NCBI GenBank assembly: GCA_004297625.1
Contig: SCTY01000028.1
Location: forward strand, 134,848-198,847
Length of the DNA: 64,000 bases
Direction of reading: 5' to 3'
Source of the DNA: Betaproteobacteria bacterium
Lineage (GTDB): Bacteria; Pseudomonadota; Gammaproteobacteria; Burkholderiales; SG8-39
The notes beneath the pieces were generated by a model, which searched no databases, was not told where the DNA came from, and saw nothing but the letters and a program-made list of their open reading frames with translations. Below, one piece after another: positions 47,776 to 56,147 of the stretch. The translations under genes were made by a program, and so were the position numbers. How positions within the stretch are numbered: position 1 is the stretch's first letter; every line of letters starts with the position of its first letter.

Positions 47776-48781
47776 TCACCTGGCCGCCGAAGGCGGTTTC
47801 CAGCGCATCGCCTTCCTTGCGCGCGCCGCGCAGGCGCGCGAGCGAAATCAAGCGCGTCAGGTGGCGGTTGGTCTGGGCAAGCGAGGAAAGAAGGCTGCGC
47901 TGGATCACGCGGTGAAGCTTGGTCGAGGCGGGGCCCGTGCCGTGATAAAGATCGTCGAAAGCCGCGCGCGGGATTTCAAGCAGCAGCGCGTTTTCCCGGA
48001 CGAGCGCGTCGGAGCGATGCGTGCCGCGCTCCAGCGCGCTCATGTAGCCGAGGAGCTGCCCGGGACCGAGAACCGCCATGCGCCGTTCTCGCGTGGCGTG
48101 GCGCGTGCGAATCTCGACCGCGCCGCGGACGACGACGAAGCACGCCTGCGAGGGCTGCCCCGCGAAGAACACGCCGTGGCCGCGCGCCAGCTCGAGAAGC
48201 GCCGAGCGCTCGAGCACTTCGGCGATTTCCGCGTCGTCGAACCCTTCGAACGCCGGAAGCAGCGGCAGAAACGGCCGTACGTCGAAGGAAGCCTGCTTCG
48301 CGCGCGTGACGCAGGCAAGCGGATCGCCGTCTATTTTTTTTCTTGAAGGCTTGTCCTCGGGCGCGGGCACCTCGAGGACCTTGGCGTTGAGGGTGCGCAG
48401 CTTGTCCGACAGGACCAGCGTGACCGCGTGCTGCACGCGCAGCGCGGCCGGCGAGCGCTGCGCGACCAGCGCGCGGAAGTCGTCGCGCTCGATGAACCAG
48501 CCCTCGATGCCGTCGGTGGCGCTCACGGTCGCGGTACAGGTGCTGCGCTCGATGAGCGAGGTCTCGCCGAACACGCTGCCGGCCTCGAGGCGCGCGACGG
48601 TGAGCGCCTCGCCGCCGGGCAGCGTCACCACCGCCTCTGCGCTGCCGCTGCGCAGTACATGCGCGCCGCGCGCGGGCTCGCCGTGCCGCACCAGGCGCGC
48701 GCCTTTCGGGTAGGACACCGGGCGCGCCACGGCAAGCAGAAGCTTGCGCGCTTCGTCGTCCAGTCGCTCGAGGAACTGCAT
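47753..48781 (-). CDS. Protein with two cyclic-nucleotide-binding domains
   Basis: 342 residues. cNMP-binding domain 1 at about 5-120 (GARLVRHGEPARGAHVL, GSVFGETSLIERSTCTATV) and domain 2 at about 165-290 (GHGVFFAGQPSQACFVV, GQLLGYMSALERGTHRSDA). No helix-turn-helix or enzyme domain is visible, so it is likely a signalling protein and not a transcription factor. ATG at 48781 is preferred to 48820, which lies past a 22-bp palindrome shared with the divergent acyl-ligase gene. Confidence 0.75.
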   Translation of the reverse strand: MQFLERLDDEARKLLLAVARPVSYPKGARLVRHGEPARGAHVLRSGSAEAVVTLPGGEALTVARLEAGSVFGETSLIERSTCTATVSATDGIEGWFIERDDFRALVAQRSPAALRVQHAVTLVLSDKLRTLNAKVLEVPAPEDKPSRKKIDGDPLACVTRAKQASFDVRPFLPLLPAFEGFDDAEIAEVLERSALLELARGHGVFFAGQPSQACFVVVRGAVEIRTRHATRERRMAVLGPGQLLGYMSALERGTHRSDALVRENALLLEIPRAAFDDLYHGTGPASTKLHRVIQRSLLSSLAQTNRHLTRLISLARLRGARKEGDALETAFGGQVITADRES

Positions 48782-48784
48782 CGC

Positions 48785-48806
48785 GCGCCGAGTGTACACT
48801 CGGCGC
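48785..48806. promoter_or_regulatory. 22-bp perfect palindrome between divergent genes
   Basis: GCGCCGAGTGTACACTCGGCGC reads the same on both strands. It lies 4 bases before one start (48781, minus) and 12 before the other (48819, plus). The AGTGTACACT core resembles operators of TetR-type lipid regulators such as FabR. It could also fold in RNA as an 11-bp stem, but with no loop. Confidence 0.65.
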
Positions 48807-48818
48807 TTACCTCCCCGC

Positions 48819-51611
48819 ATGGCCGCTCAACCCAAGGAAATCGACGCGAACCGCGTGCTCGGCGTAGTGGCCGCCGTGGCGCGCGAAGCGCGCCCGCACG
48901 TCGAAGCGTATGTCGCGCTCGACAGCTCGCTCGAGCGCGACCTCGGGCTCGACAGCCTGGCGCGCGTCGAGCTCGTGCTGCGGCTCGAGCGCGAGTTCCA
49001 GGCGAGCCTGCCCGAGCAGGCGCTCGCTTCGAGCGAAACCCCGCGCGATCTTCTGCGCTTCCTGCTCGCCGCGGCCGGCCAGGCGCCGCACGCGGCCGAC
49101 CAAAGCGTGGCAAGCCTCGTGCAGTCCGAGGGCGTGCGGGCCCCTGAGCAGGCGCAGACGCTCATCGAAGCGCTGGAGTACCACGTCGAGCGCCAGCCCG
49201 AGCGCCTTACCGCTTTCCTCTACGAGGACCAGCACGAGCACCGCATCACGTACCGGGACCTGTGGGACGGCGCCATGCGCTATGCCGCGCGCTTCGCGCA
49301 CCTGGGCGTGGGCCCGGGACAGACCGTGGCGATCATGCTGCCGACGTCGCAGGAATACCTCTTCTGCTTCTACGGCGTATTGCTCGTCGGCGGCGTACCG
49401 GTGCCGCTTTACCCGCCTGCGCGCCTTGCCACCATCGAAGACCATATGACGCGGCACGTGGGCATCCTGAAAAGCGCCGGCGCGTCGGTAATGGTGACGA
49501 TACCGGAGGCCAAGGCGCTCGCCTGGCTGCTGCGCGCACAAGTCGAGTCGCTGCGCGCGGTGCTCGTGCCGGACGATTTCTTGGAGAAATCCGCCGGCTT
49601 CACGCCGGTGCGCGGGCGCGGCGGCCACATCGCTTTCCTGCAGTACACCTCGGGGAGCACCGGCAACCCGAAAGGCGTGGTGCTGACCCACGCCAACCTG
49701 CTTGCGAACGTACGCGCGATGGCGAAGGCGGCGCGCGCGACCACCGAGGACGTGTTCGTGAGCTGGCTGCCGCTCTACCACGACATGGGGCTGATCGGCG
49801 GCTGCTTCGCCACCATGTACTGCGGCTTCCCGGTGGTGCTGATGTCGCCGCTCGCGTTCCTTTCGCATCCGTCGAGCTGGCTGCGCGCCATCCATCGCCA
49901 CCGCGGGACGATTTCCGGCGGACCGAATTTCTCCTACGAGCTCTGCCTGCGGCGCATCGCCGAGCACGACCTGCAGGGTCTCGATCTCTCGTCGTGGCGC
50001 TTCGCCTTCAATGGCGCGGAGCCGGTGAGTCCCGACACGCTCACCGCGTTCGCCGAGAAGTTCTCCCGGTGGAACCTGCCGAAGAATTCGCTCTCCCCGG
50101 TGTACGGGTTGGCCGAAGCGTCGGTGGGCCTCGCCTTCACGCCGCCGGGCAAGCCGTGGCAGGTGGATGTCATCGACCGCGAGGTTTTCGCGCGCACGGG
50201 CCAGGCGGTCCAGGCGCGCGCCGACGACCCGGCGTCGTTCCGCATCGTCGCCTGCGGCCGCGTGCTTCCGGATCACGAGATGCGCGTGGTCGACGCCGCG
50301 GGCCTCGAGCTGCCCGACTGCCACGAAGGGCAGCTGCAATTCCGCGGTCCTTCGGCGACCAGCGGCTATTACCGCAACCCGGAGGCGACGAAGGGCCTGT
50401 TCTCCGGGGAATGGATCAACACCGGCGACCGCGCTTACCTCTCGCAGGGCATGCTCTACCTCACCGGGCGCGAGAAGGACATCATCATCCGCGGCGGCCG
50501 CAACCTCAGCCCGTACGAGCTCGAGGAGGCGATCGGGAGCCTCCCGCGCATCCGCCGCGGCTGCGTGGCGGTCTTCGGCGTCCTGGACCCGCAGAGCGCC
50601 ACCGAGCGCGTGGTGGTGCTGGCGGAAACGCGCCAGCCCGATACCGCGCTCGACGAGGAGCTGCGCCACCGCATCAACGAGCTCGCGGTCAGCCTGATCG
50701 GCGCTCCCGTCGACGACATCGTGCTCGCGCCGCCCCACACGGTGCCGAAGACCTCGAGCGGCAAGATCCGCCGCATCGCCGCGCGCGAGTACTACGAACG
50801 CGGTCCGAGCGCGGTTAGATCGCAGGCGGTCTGGTGGCAGTTCCTGCGGCTTGCGGCAGCAGGTGTAGGCCCGCAGCTACGGCGCATCTGGCGCGCGGTG
50901 CGCGGGGTGTTGTTCGCAATCGGCGCGTGGCTGGTGTTCGGGCTCTCCTTGATCGTGGTGTTTGCCGTGGCGCGTTTCGCTCCAGGCAGAACCACGTGGA
51001 ATGTCGCCGGTGCGCTGATGCGCCTGTTCTTCCGCGTTTGCCGCATCCCGCTCGTGGTGCGCGGCCTGGAGAACGTGCCCGCCTCCGGGCCCTTCGTCGT
51101 CGCGGCGAACCACACGAGCTACCTCGACGGCGCCGTTCTCATTGCCGCGCTGCAGTGGCGCAACTACGCCTTCGTTGCCAAGCGCGAGCTCGCCGAGGGC
51201 TTCGTCACCCGCACGCTGGTCTCGGGGATCGGGGCGCGCTTTGTCGAGCGTTTCGACGTCCAGCGCAGCGCCGAGCACGCCGACGAGCTGGTCGTCGCCG
51301 CGAAGGAAGGCGTGTCGCTCATCGTCTTCCCGGAAGGAACGCTCGCGCGCCACACCGGCCTCATGCCGTTTCGCGCGGGCGCGTTCCAGGTCGCCGCACA
51401 GGCCGGCATCCCGGTGCTGCCGGTGTCTTTACGCGGCGTGCGCTCGGTGCTGCGCGACGAGACGTGGTACCCGCGGCGCGCGCCGATCGCCGTCACCTTC
51501 AGCGCGCCGGTGCATCCCGACGGCGATGACTGGGATGCGACGCTGCGGCTGCGGGACCGGGTGCGCGCCGAGATCCTCAAGTACTGCGGCGAGCCGGACC
51601 TCGCGACTTAA
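48819..51611 (+). CDS. ACP / fatty acyl-AMP ligase / acyltransferase fusion
   Basis: 930 residues. N-terminal acyl-carrier domain (about 10-85) with the phosphopantetheine Ser in LGLDSLARVEL; adenylation domain (about 110-660) with TSGSTGNPKGVV, the acyl-AMP-ligase signature WLPLYHDMGLIGG, GREKDIIIRGGRN and the catalytic Lys near TSSGKIRR; two hydrophobic segments (about 705-745); and a PlsC acyltransferase domain (about 750-925) with NHTSYLDG and FPEGTLAR. Likely activates a fatty acid, holds it on its own carrier domain and passes it to a lysophospholipid or similar acceptor (inference). E. coli Aas has the two enzymes in the opposite order and no carrier. Confidence 0.88.
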   Translation: MAAQPKEIDANRVLGVVAAVAREARPHVEAYVALDSSLERDLGLDSLARVELVLRLEREFQASLPEQALASSETPRDLLRFLLAAAGQAPHAADQSVASLVQSEGVRAPEQAQTLIEALEYHVERQPERLTAFLYEDQHEHRITYRDLWDGAMRYAARFAHLGVGPGQTVAIMLPTSQEYLFCFYGVLLVGGVPVPLYPPARLATIEDHMTRHVGILKSAGASVMVTIPEAKALAWLLRAQVESLRAVLVPDDFLEKSAGFTPVRGRGGHIAFLQYTSGSTGNPKGVVLTHANLLANVRAMAKAARATTEDVFVSWLPLYHDMGLIGGCFATMYCGFPVVLMSPLAFLSHPSSWLRAIHRHRGTISGGPNFSYELCLRRIAEHDLQGLDLSSWRFAFNGAEPVSPDTLTAFAEKFSRWNLPKNSLSPVYGLAEASVGLAFTPPGKPWQVDVIDREVFARTGQAVQARADDPASFRIVACGRVLPDHEMRVVDAAGLELPDCHEGQLQFRGPSATSGYYRNPEATKGLFSGEWINTGDRAYLSQGMLYLTGREKDIIIRGGRNLSPYELEEAIGSLPRIRRGCVAVFGVLDPQSATERVVVLAETRQPDTALDEELRHRINELAVSLIGAPVDDIVLAPPHTVPKTSSGKIRRIAAREYYERGPSAVRSQAVWWQFLRLAAAGVGPQLRRIWRAVRGVLFAIGAWLVFGLSLIVVFAVARFAPGRTTWNVAGALMRLFFRVCRIPLVVRGLENVPASGPFVVAANHTSYLDGAVLIAALQWRNYAFVAKRELAEGFVTRTLVSGIGARFVERFDVQRSAEHADELVVAAKEGVSLIVFPEGTLARHTGLMPFRAGAFQVAAQAGIPVLPVSLRGVRSVLRDETWYPRRAPIAVTFSAPVHPDGDDWDATLRLRDRVRAEILKYCGEPDLAT

Positions 51612-52420
51612 GCTTTCAGCGCTCCCTCGATGCAGGTGAGCGCCGCGCCGCCGATGCGGATGCCCTCCGCATCCACGCGCACGTGCACGCGCCCGTCGCG
51701 TCCCACCTGCATGCCTTGGCGCGCGACATAGCGGTTGCCGAAGCGCGCGATTTGGTCGGTCGCCTGGAGATACGCGGCGACGCCGAGGTTTCCGCTGCCG
51801 CACACCGGATCTTCCGGAATGCCGTGCGCCGGCGCAAACGAGCGCACGTGCATGGCTGCCGCGTCATCCGGCGATGGGGCAAATACCGTTACGCCGGCCG
51901 CCTCGTGATCGATGGAAAACGCAGCCAAGCTTTCCATGTCGGGCTTGAGCTCGGCCAGTCGCTTGCTGTCGCCGACTTCGCCGACCACCCAGACAGCACC
52001 GACGTCGATGCGCAGCAGCTTGGTCGCGAAGGGCAGCTTCTTGCGCACGTCGGCGATCTTCGGCTTCGGGCCCTTGACGAAGACTTTCCCCTCCTCGAGA
52101 GCGAGCTCGACTATGCCGGCGCCGCACTCCTGCGTGAATTTCGTCTTTCTTATAAGGCCGGATTCGAGCGCGGCGTGCGCGCTGCCGATCGTCGGATGAC
52201 CGGCGAAAGGCAGTTCCTGCGCCGGAGTGAAAATCCGCAGGCGGTAGTCCGCAACGTCGCTCTTCAGGAGAAACGTGGTCTCGGAGAGGTTCGTCCAGCG
52301 CGCGATGCGCTGCATCGCTGCCGCGTCGAGACCTTCGGCGCCGATCACCACCGCCACCGGGTTGCCGGAAAAGGGCTTGTCCGTGAAGACGTCCACCTGC
52401 TTGAACGGAAATTCTCCCAT
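51608..52420 (-). CDS. PhzF-family isomerase-like protein
   Basis: 270 residues from the ATG at 52420, a normal PhzF length. Motifs: KQVDVFTDKPFSGNPVAVV, NLSETTFLL with the catalytic Glu, LPFAGHPTIGSAHA, EDPVCGSGNLG. PhzF-like enzymes isomerise small metabolites; the substrate here is unknown, and there is no phenazine operon. Converges with the acyl-ligase gene over 4 bases. Confidence 0.85.
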   Translation of the reverse strand: MGEFPFKQVDVFTDKPFSGNPVAVVIGAEGLDAAAMQRIARWTNLSETTFLLKSDVADYRLRIFTPAQELPFAGHPTIGSAHAALESGLIRKTKFTQECGAGIVELALEEGKVFVKGPKPKIADVRKKLPFATKLLRIDVGAVWVVGEVGDSKRLAELKPDMESLAAFSIDHEAAGVTVFAPSPDDAAAMHVRSFAPAHGIPEDPVCGSGNLGVAAYLQATDQIARFGNRYVARQGMQVGRDGRVHVRVDAEGIRIGGAALTCIEGALKA

Positions 52421-52449
52421 GCGCGCTATGTTAAGCTGGCCCTGCTTCC

Positions 52450-52884
52450 ATGAGTACCCGGTTCCCGTGGGACGATTCGTATCTCCTCGGCTACGCGCCG
52501 ATGGACGAGACGCATCGCGAGTTCGTCGATGCCCTGGACGCACTGCTTGCCTGCGAGGACGCCGATCTCGCGGCGCGGCTGGAGGCGTTCGAGCGCCACG
52601 CCGAGGCGCATTTCGCGGAAGAGAACCGCTGGATGCAAGGCACGGATTTCCCGCCGGCGCAGTGCCATATCGACGAGCACGCCGCGGTGATGAAGTCCGT
52701 GTCGTGGGTGCTCGATGCCGTCACGCGGGGCGACATGGCCGAAGGCCGGCGCCTCGCGACCGCGCTCGCGGACTGGTTCCCCGGGCACGCGTTCCATCTC
52801 GATTCGGCGCTCGCCCACTGGATGGTGAAGCGCGCGTACGGCGGCAAGCCGGTCGTTCTGCGTCGCAGCGCCGCCGGACGCTAG
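52450..52884 (+). CDS. Bacteriohemerythrin
   Basis: 144 residues. Iron ligands in order: H22 (DETHREF), H54 and E58 (HFAEE), H73 and H77 (CHIDEH), H113 and D118 (HAFHLD). Complete di-iron O2-binding four-helix bundle, with a C-terminal basic tail of about 15 residues. Probably cytoplasmic oxygen storage or delivery. Starts 29 bases from the divergent PhzF gene. Confidence 0.92.
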   Translation: MSTRFPWDDSYLLGYAPMDETHREFVDALDALLACEDADLAARLEAFERHAEAHFAEENRWMQGTDFPPAQCHIDEHAAVMKSVSWVLDAVTRGDMAEGRRLATALADWFPGHAFHLDSALAHWMVKRAYGGKPVVLRRSAAGR

Positions 52885-53033
52885 CGGAAGCTCGCTTTTT
52901 TCCCATGGCATCGGGCAGGGCGATCGCGCCTTCGGCGAGAGCCCGCGCCGAGCGCCTGGCCACGCGCCCCTAAGCTCGCCTTAAGGCGCCGCGCCGACAA
53001 TCGCGGCATGCAAATCGTTTGAAGGATCCCGCC

Positions 53034-53147
53034 ATGAAGAAGACCGATACCGCAGTCGCCGTCTATGACAGCCACACCGAGGCGGAAACCGCCGTGAAAG
53101 CCGACAAGTTCCTGCTGCTCGTGCACGCCGAGGCCGCCGCGCACTGA
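53034..53147 (+). pseudogene. 37-codon deletion remnant of a DUF1269-type stress/membrane protein
   Basis: The short frame has an N-terminus (KKTDTAVAVYDSHTEAETAVK) typical of about 150-residue proteins of the general-stress/DUF1269 group, joined directly to their C-terminal strand (KADKFLLLVH). The middle, including the glycine-rich hydrophobic hairpin, is absent. The junction falls at VKADK, where the two ends share Lys codons. A good ribosome-binding site (GAAGGATC) precedes the ATG. The homology is from memory of the family, not a search. Confidence 0.55.
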
Positions 53148-53175
53148 TGCCCTTTCCATTCCGACAGGACTCGAA

Positions 53176-53451
53176 ATGACGCTCACCCCGAAATTCCTTG
53201 CCGCGGCCGCGCTGCTTGGCGCCGCGCAACTCACCGCAGTCGCATTCGCCCACGCCGCGGGCGCCGCCCGCGAGCCGCAGCGACGCTTCGCCAGCGCCGC
53301 CGAAGCCATGCGGGCCGACTTTGCGAGGGCCGAGCGCGCGCTCGCGCTGGAGAGCGCCGCGGCCTGGACCGGCGGCCAGGCGAAGGCAGCCGCCGCGGCG
53401 GCCGTGTCGGATGCGCGCGCGCTGGGCCGCGAGATTGCGAATCGCGGTTGA
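53176..53451 (+). CDS. Small exported protein of unknown function
   Basis: 91 residues with a clear signal peptide (residues 1 to about 28, ending AHAAGA) and an Ala/Arg-rich helical mature part (about 60 residues). I recognise no domain. Its stop overlaps the TTG start of the patatin gene, so it is probably the first gene of the patatin-adc-bdhA operon. Similar small Ala-rich periplasmic proteins are common in betaproteobacteria. Confidence 0.65.
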   Translation: MTLTPKFLAAAALLGAAQLTAVAFAHAAGAAREPQRRFASAAEAMRADFARAERALALESAAAWTGGQAKAAAAAAVSDARALGREIANRG

Positions 53452-54581
53452 GCAAGGAAGAGCGCATCCTGGTGCTGCAGGGCGGCGGCGCGCTCGGCGC
53501 CTACCAGGCGGGCGTCTACCAAGCGCTCGCCGCGACGGGCGAGACGCCGCACTGGATGGCGGGCATCTCGATCGGCGCGATCAACGCCGCGCTCATCGCC
53601 GGCAATGCGCCGCGGCGGCGCGTGTCGCGCCTGCGCGAATTCTGGGAGACGGTGACCTCTTCATGGACCGGATGGGGCTTCGCGGGCTCGCCCCGCGCGG
53701 AGCTTCACCGCGCGCTCAACGACCTCAGCGCCGGCCTGGGCATGCTGTTCGGGCTGCCCGGCTTCTTTTCGCCGCGCTTTCCGCCGGCGCCGCTCCAGCC
53801 GGCGGGCACGCCGGGCGCGCTCAGCTTCTACGACACGGCGCCGCTGCGCGCGACGCTCGAGCGGCTGGTGGATTTCGATCTGCTGAACGACGGCTCGATG
53901 CGCCTGTCGGTCGGCGCGGTCAACGTGCGCAACGGCAACTTCGCCTACTTCGATACCGCCGAGCGGCGGCTCGATGTGCGCCACATCATGGCGAGCGGCG
54001 CGCTGCCGCCCGGCTTCCCGCCGGTCGAGATCGACGGCGAATGGTATTGGGACGGCGGCCTCGTCTCGAACACGCCGCTGCAGTACGTGCTCGACCAGCC
54101 CGCGGCCTGCGCGAGGCTCGTCTACCAGGTGGACCTCTTCACCGCCGAGGGACCGATGCCCGCGCATCTCGTCCAGGCCGCCGAACGCGAGAAGGACATC
54201 CGCTACTCCAGCCGCACGCGGCTCAACACGACCAACGCGCTCGCCCGCCACGCGCTCGCGCAGGCCGCGCGCCGGCTGATGGCCAAGCTGCCGCCCGCGC
54301 TCGCGGACGATCCGGACGTGCGCGCGCTGGCGGCCGCGAGCCGCGAGCCCGCGGTCACCGTCGTTCACATGATCTACCGGCGCAAGCGCTATGAGACTCA
54401 GTCGAAGGATTACGAGTTCTCGCGCCTTTCCATGCAGGAGCACTGGCAGGCCGGGCGCAATGACATGGCCCACACGCTGGCCTGCGCCGCCTGGCAGGCG
54501 AGGACTCCGCCGCGCGACGGGGCCCGGGTCTTCGACCTGACGCCTCGCCCGGCGCAGCAACCCGCGAAGGAACCCGCGTGA
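53448..54581 (+). CDS. Patatin-like phospholipase
   Basis: 377 residues with a C-terminal DUF3734-type region. Oxyanion loop [12 protein letters not shown], nucleophile Ser in [11 protein letters not shown], and catalytic Asp in [15 protein letters not shown] start (53448) overlapping the previous stop; no Shine-Dalgarno, so translation depends on coupling. A Ser-Asp lipase/esterase, cytoplasmic. Linkage to acetoacetate decarboxylase and 3-hydroxybutyrate dehydrogenase suggests a role in polyhydroxybutyrate or ketone-body metabolism, but phospholipid as substrate is equally possible. Confidence 0.85.
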   Translation: MSKEERILVLQGGGALGAYQAGVYQALAATGETPHWMAGISIGAINAALIAGNAPRRRVSRLREFWETVTSSWTGWGFAGSPRAELHRALNDLSAGLGMLFGLPGFFSPRFPPAPLQPAGTPGALSFYDTAPLRATLERLVDFDLLNDGSMRLSVGAVNVRNGNFAYFDTAERRLDVRHIMASGALPPGFPPVEIDGEWYWDGGLVSNTPLQYVLDQPAACARLVYQVDLFTAEGPMPAHLVQAAEREKDIRYSSRTRLNTTNALARHALAQAARRLMAKLPPALADDPDVRALAAASREPAVTVVHMIYRRKRYETQSKDYEFSRLSMQEHWQAGRNDMAHTLACAAWQARTPPRDGARVFDLTPRPAQQPAKEPA

Positions 54582-55336
54582 AGATCGACGACGTTCGCAG
54601 GAGCGCCTTTGCCATGCCGCTCACGAGCCCGTCGTTCCCGCGCGGCCCCTACCGCTTCGTGAACCGCGAGTTCCTCATCGTCGCCTACCGCACCGACCCG
54701 CAGGCGCTGCGCGCCGTGGTCCCCGAGCCGCTCGAGATCGAGGAGCCGATCGTCAAGTTCGAGTTCATCCGCATGCCCGACTCGACCGGCTTCGGCCACT
54801 ACACCGAGTCGGGCCAGGTCGTCCCCGTGCGGCTCGGGCGCGAGCGCGGCGGCTACGTGCACGCGATGTACCTGAACGACGACGCGCCGATCGCCGGCGG
54901 CCGCGAGCTATGGGGCTTCCCGAAGAAGCTCGCCTCGCCGAGGCTCGGCGTGGAGAAGGACACGCTGCTCGGCACGCTCGACTACGGGCCGGTGCGCGTC
55001 GCGACCGCCACCATGGGCTACAAGCACCGCTCGCTCGACGCGGCCGCGGTGCGCGAGGCGCTCGCCGCGCCGAGCTTTCTCCTCAAGATCATCCCGCACG
55101 TCGACGGCACGCCGCGCATTTGCGAGCTGGTGCGCTATTACCTCGAGGACGTGACGGTCAAGGGCGCCTGGTCGGGGCCCGCGGCGCTCGAGCTCGCGCA
55201 CCATGCGCTCGCGCCCGTCGCGCAACTGCCGGTGCTGGAGGTGCTCTCCGGCACGCACATCCTCAGCGACCTGACGCTCGGCCTCGGCACGGTCGCCTTC
55301 GACTACCTCGCCCTTTCGCAAGGAGCTCCGCGATGA
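54578..55336 (+). CDS. adc: Acetoacetate decarboxylase
   Basis: 252 residues, GTG start in a 4-base overlap with the patatin stop. The Schiff-base Lys is in [15 protein letters not shown] (about residues 107-121), and the [20 protein letters not shown] strand carries the acidic site residues. Converts acetoacetate to acetone and CO2. Its own stop overlaps the next ATG (ATGA). Confidence 0.92.
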   Translation: MKIDDVRRSAFAMPLTSPSFPRGPYRFVNREFLIVAYRTDPQALRAVVPEPLEIEEPIVKFEFIRMPDSTGFGHYTESGQVVPVRLGRERGGYVHAMYLNDDAPIAGGRELWGFPKKLASPRLGVEKDTLLGTLDYGPVRVATATMGYKHRSLDAAAVREALAAPSFLLKIIPHVDGTPRICELVRYYLEDVTVKGAWSGPAALELAHHALAPVAQLPVLEVLSGTHILSDLTLGLGTVAFDYLALSQGAPR

Positions 55337-56115
55337 AGCTCAAGGACAAGGTCTGCATGGTCACCGGCGCGGCGAGCGGCATCGGCCGGGAGATCGCGCT
55401 CACCTTCGCCCGCGAAGGCGGCAAGGTGGCGATCGCCGACCTCGCCCTGGACGCGGCGCGCGCCACCGCGGCGCAGATCGCCGCATCCGGCGGCCTCGCC
55501 ATGGGCGTGGCGATGAACGTGGCGGACGAGGCGCAGGTGAACGCCGGCGTGGCGCAGGTCGCGCGCGCCTGGGGCGGAGTCGACGTGCTGGTGAGCAACG
55601 CCGGCATCCAGATCGTGCATCCGCTGGAGGAATTCCCCTTCGCCGACTGGAAGAAGCTGCTCGCCATCCACCTCGACGGCGCGTTCCTCACGACCCGGGC
55701 CTGCCTGCCGCACATGTACGCCTCGGGCCGCGGCGGCAGCGTGATCTACATGGGCTCGGTGCACTCCAAGGAAGCTTCCGTCCTCAAGGCGGCCTACGTG
55801 ACCGCCAAGCACGGCCTCATCGGCCTGGCGAAGGTCGTCGCCAAGGAGGGCGCGAAGCGCGGCGTGCGCGCCAATGTGATCTGCCCGGGCTTCGTGCGCA
55901 CGCCGCTCGTCGACAAGCAGATTCCCGAGCAGGCGAAGGCGCTCGGCATCTCGGAGGCCGGGGTGATCAAGAACGTGATGCTCAAGGAAACGGTCGACGG
56001 CGAATTCACCACGACGCAGGATGTAGCGCAAATCGCGCTCCTTTTCGCCGCCTTCCCGTCGAATGCGCTCACCGGCCAGTCGCTGGTGGTGAGCCACGGG
56101 TGGTTCATGCAGTAG
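55333..56115 (+). CDS. bdhA: 3-hydroxybutyrate dehydrogenase
   Basis: 260 residues, short-chain dehydrogenase with [22 protein letters not shown], Ser in GSVHSKEAS and Tyr/Lys in [20 protein letters not shown] and the C-terminal VVSHGWFMQ match (R)-3-hydroxybutyrate dehydrogenases, which turn 3-hydroxybutyrate to acetoacetate with NAD+. With adc and the patatin it makes a PHB-to-acetoacetate/acetone route. The true start is the ATG at 55333. Confidence 0.92.
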   Translation: MKLKDKVCMVTGAASGIGREIALTFAREGGKVAIADLALDAARATAAQIAASGGLAMGVAMNVADEAQVNAGVAQVARAWGGVDVLVSNAGIQIVHPLEEFPFADWKKLLAIHLDGAFLTTRACLPHMYASGRGGSVIYMGSVHSKEASVLKAAYVTAKHGLIGLAKVVAKEGAKRGVRANVICPGFVRTPLVDKQIPEQAKALGISEAGVIKNVMLKETVDGEFTTTQDVAQIALLFAAFPSNALTGQSLVVSHGWFMQ

Positions 56116-56147
56116 CGGCGCCGCGTTAGCCGGCCGTTGGCTAGCTC

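Noticed and set aside
52977..52988. CGCCTTAAGGCG palindrome before the DUF1269 remnant
   Set aside because: Only 12 bp in very GC-rich sequence, no second copy and no fitting promoter spacing.
56127..56143. TAGCC/GGCTA hairpin between bdhA and the convergent membrane gene
   Set aside because: Five-base stem without a U-run; too weak to call a terminator.
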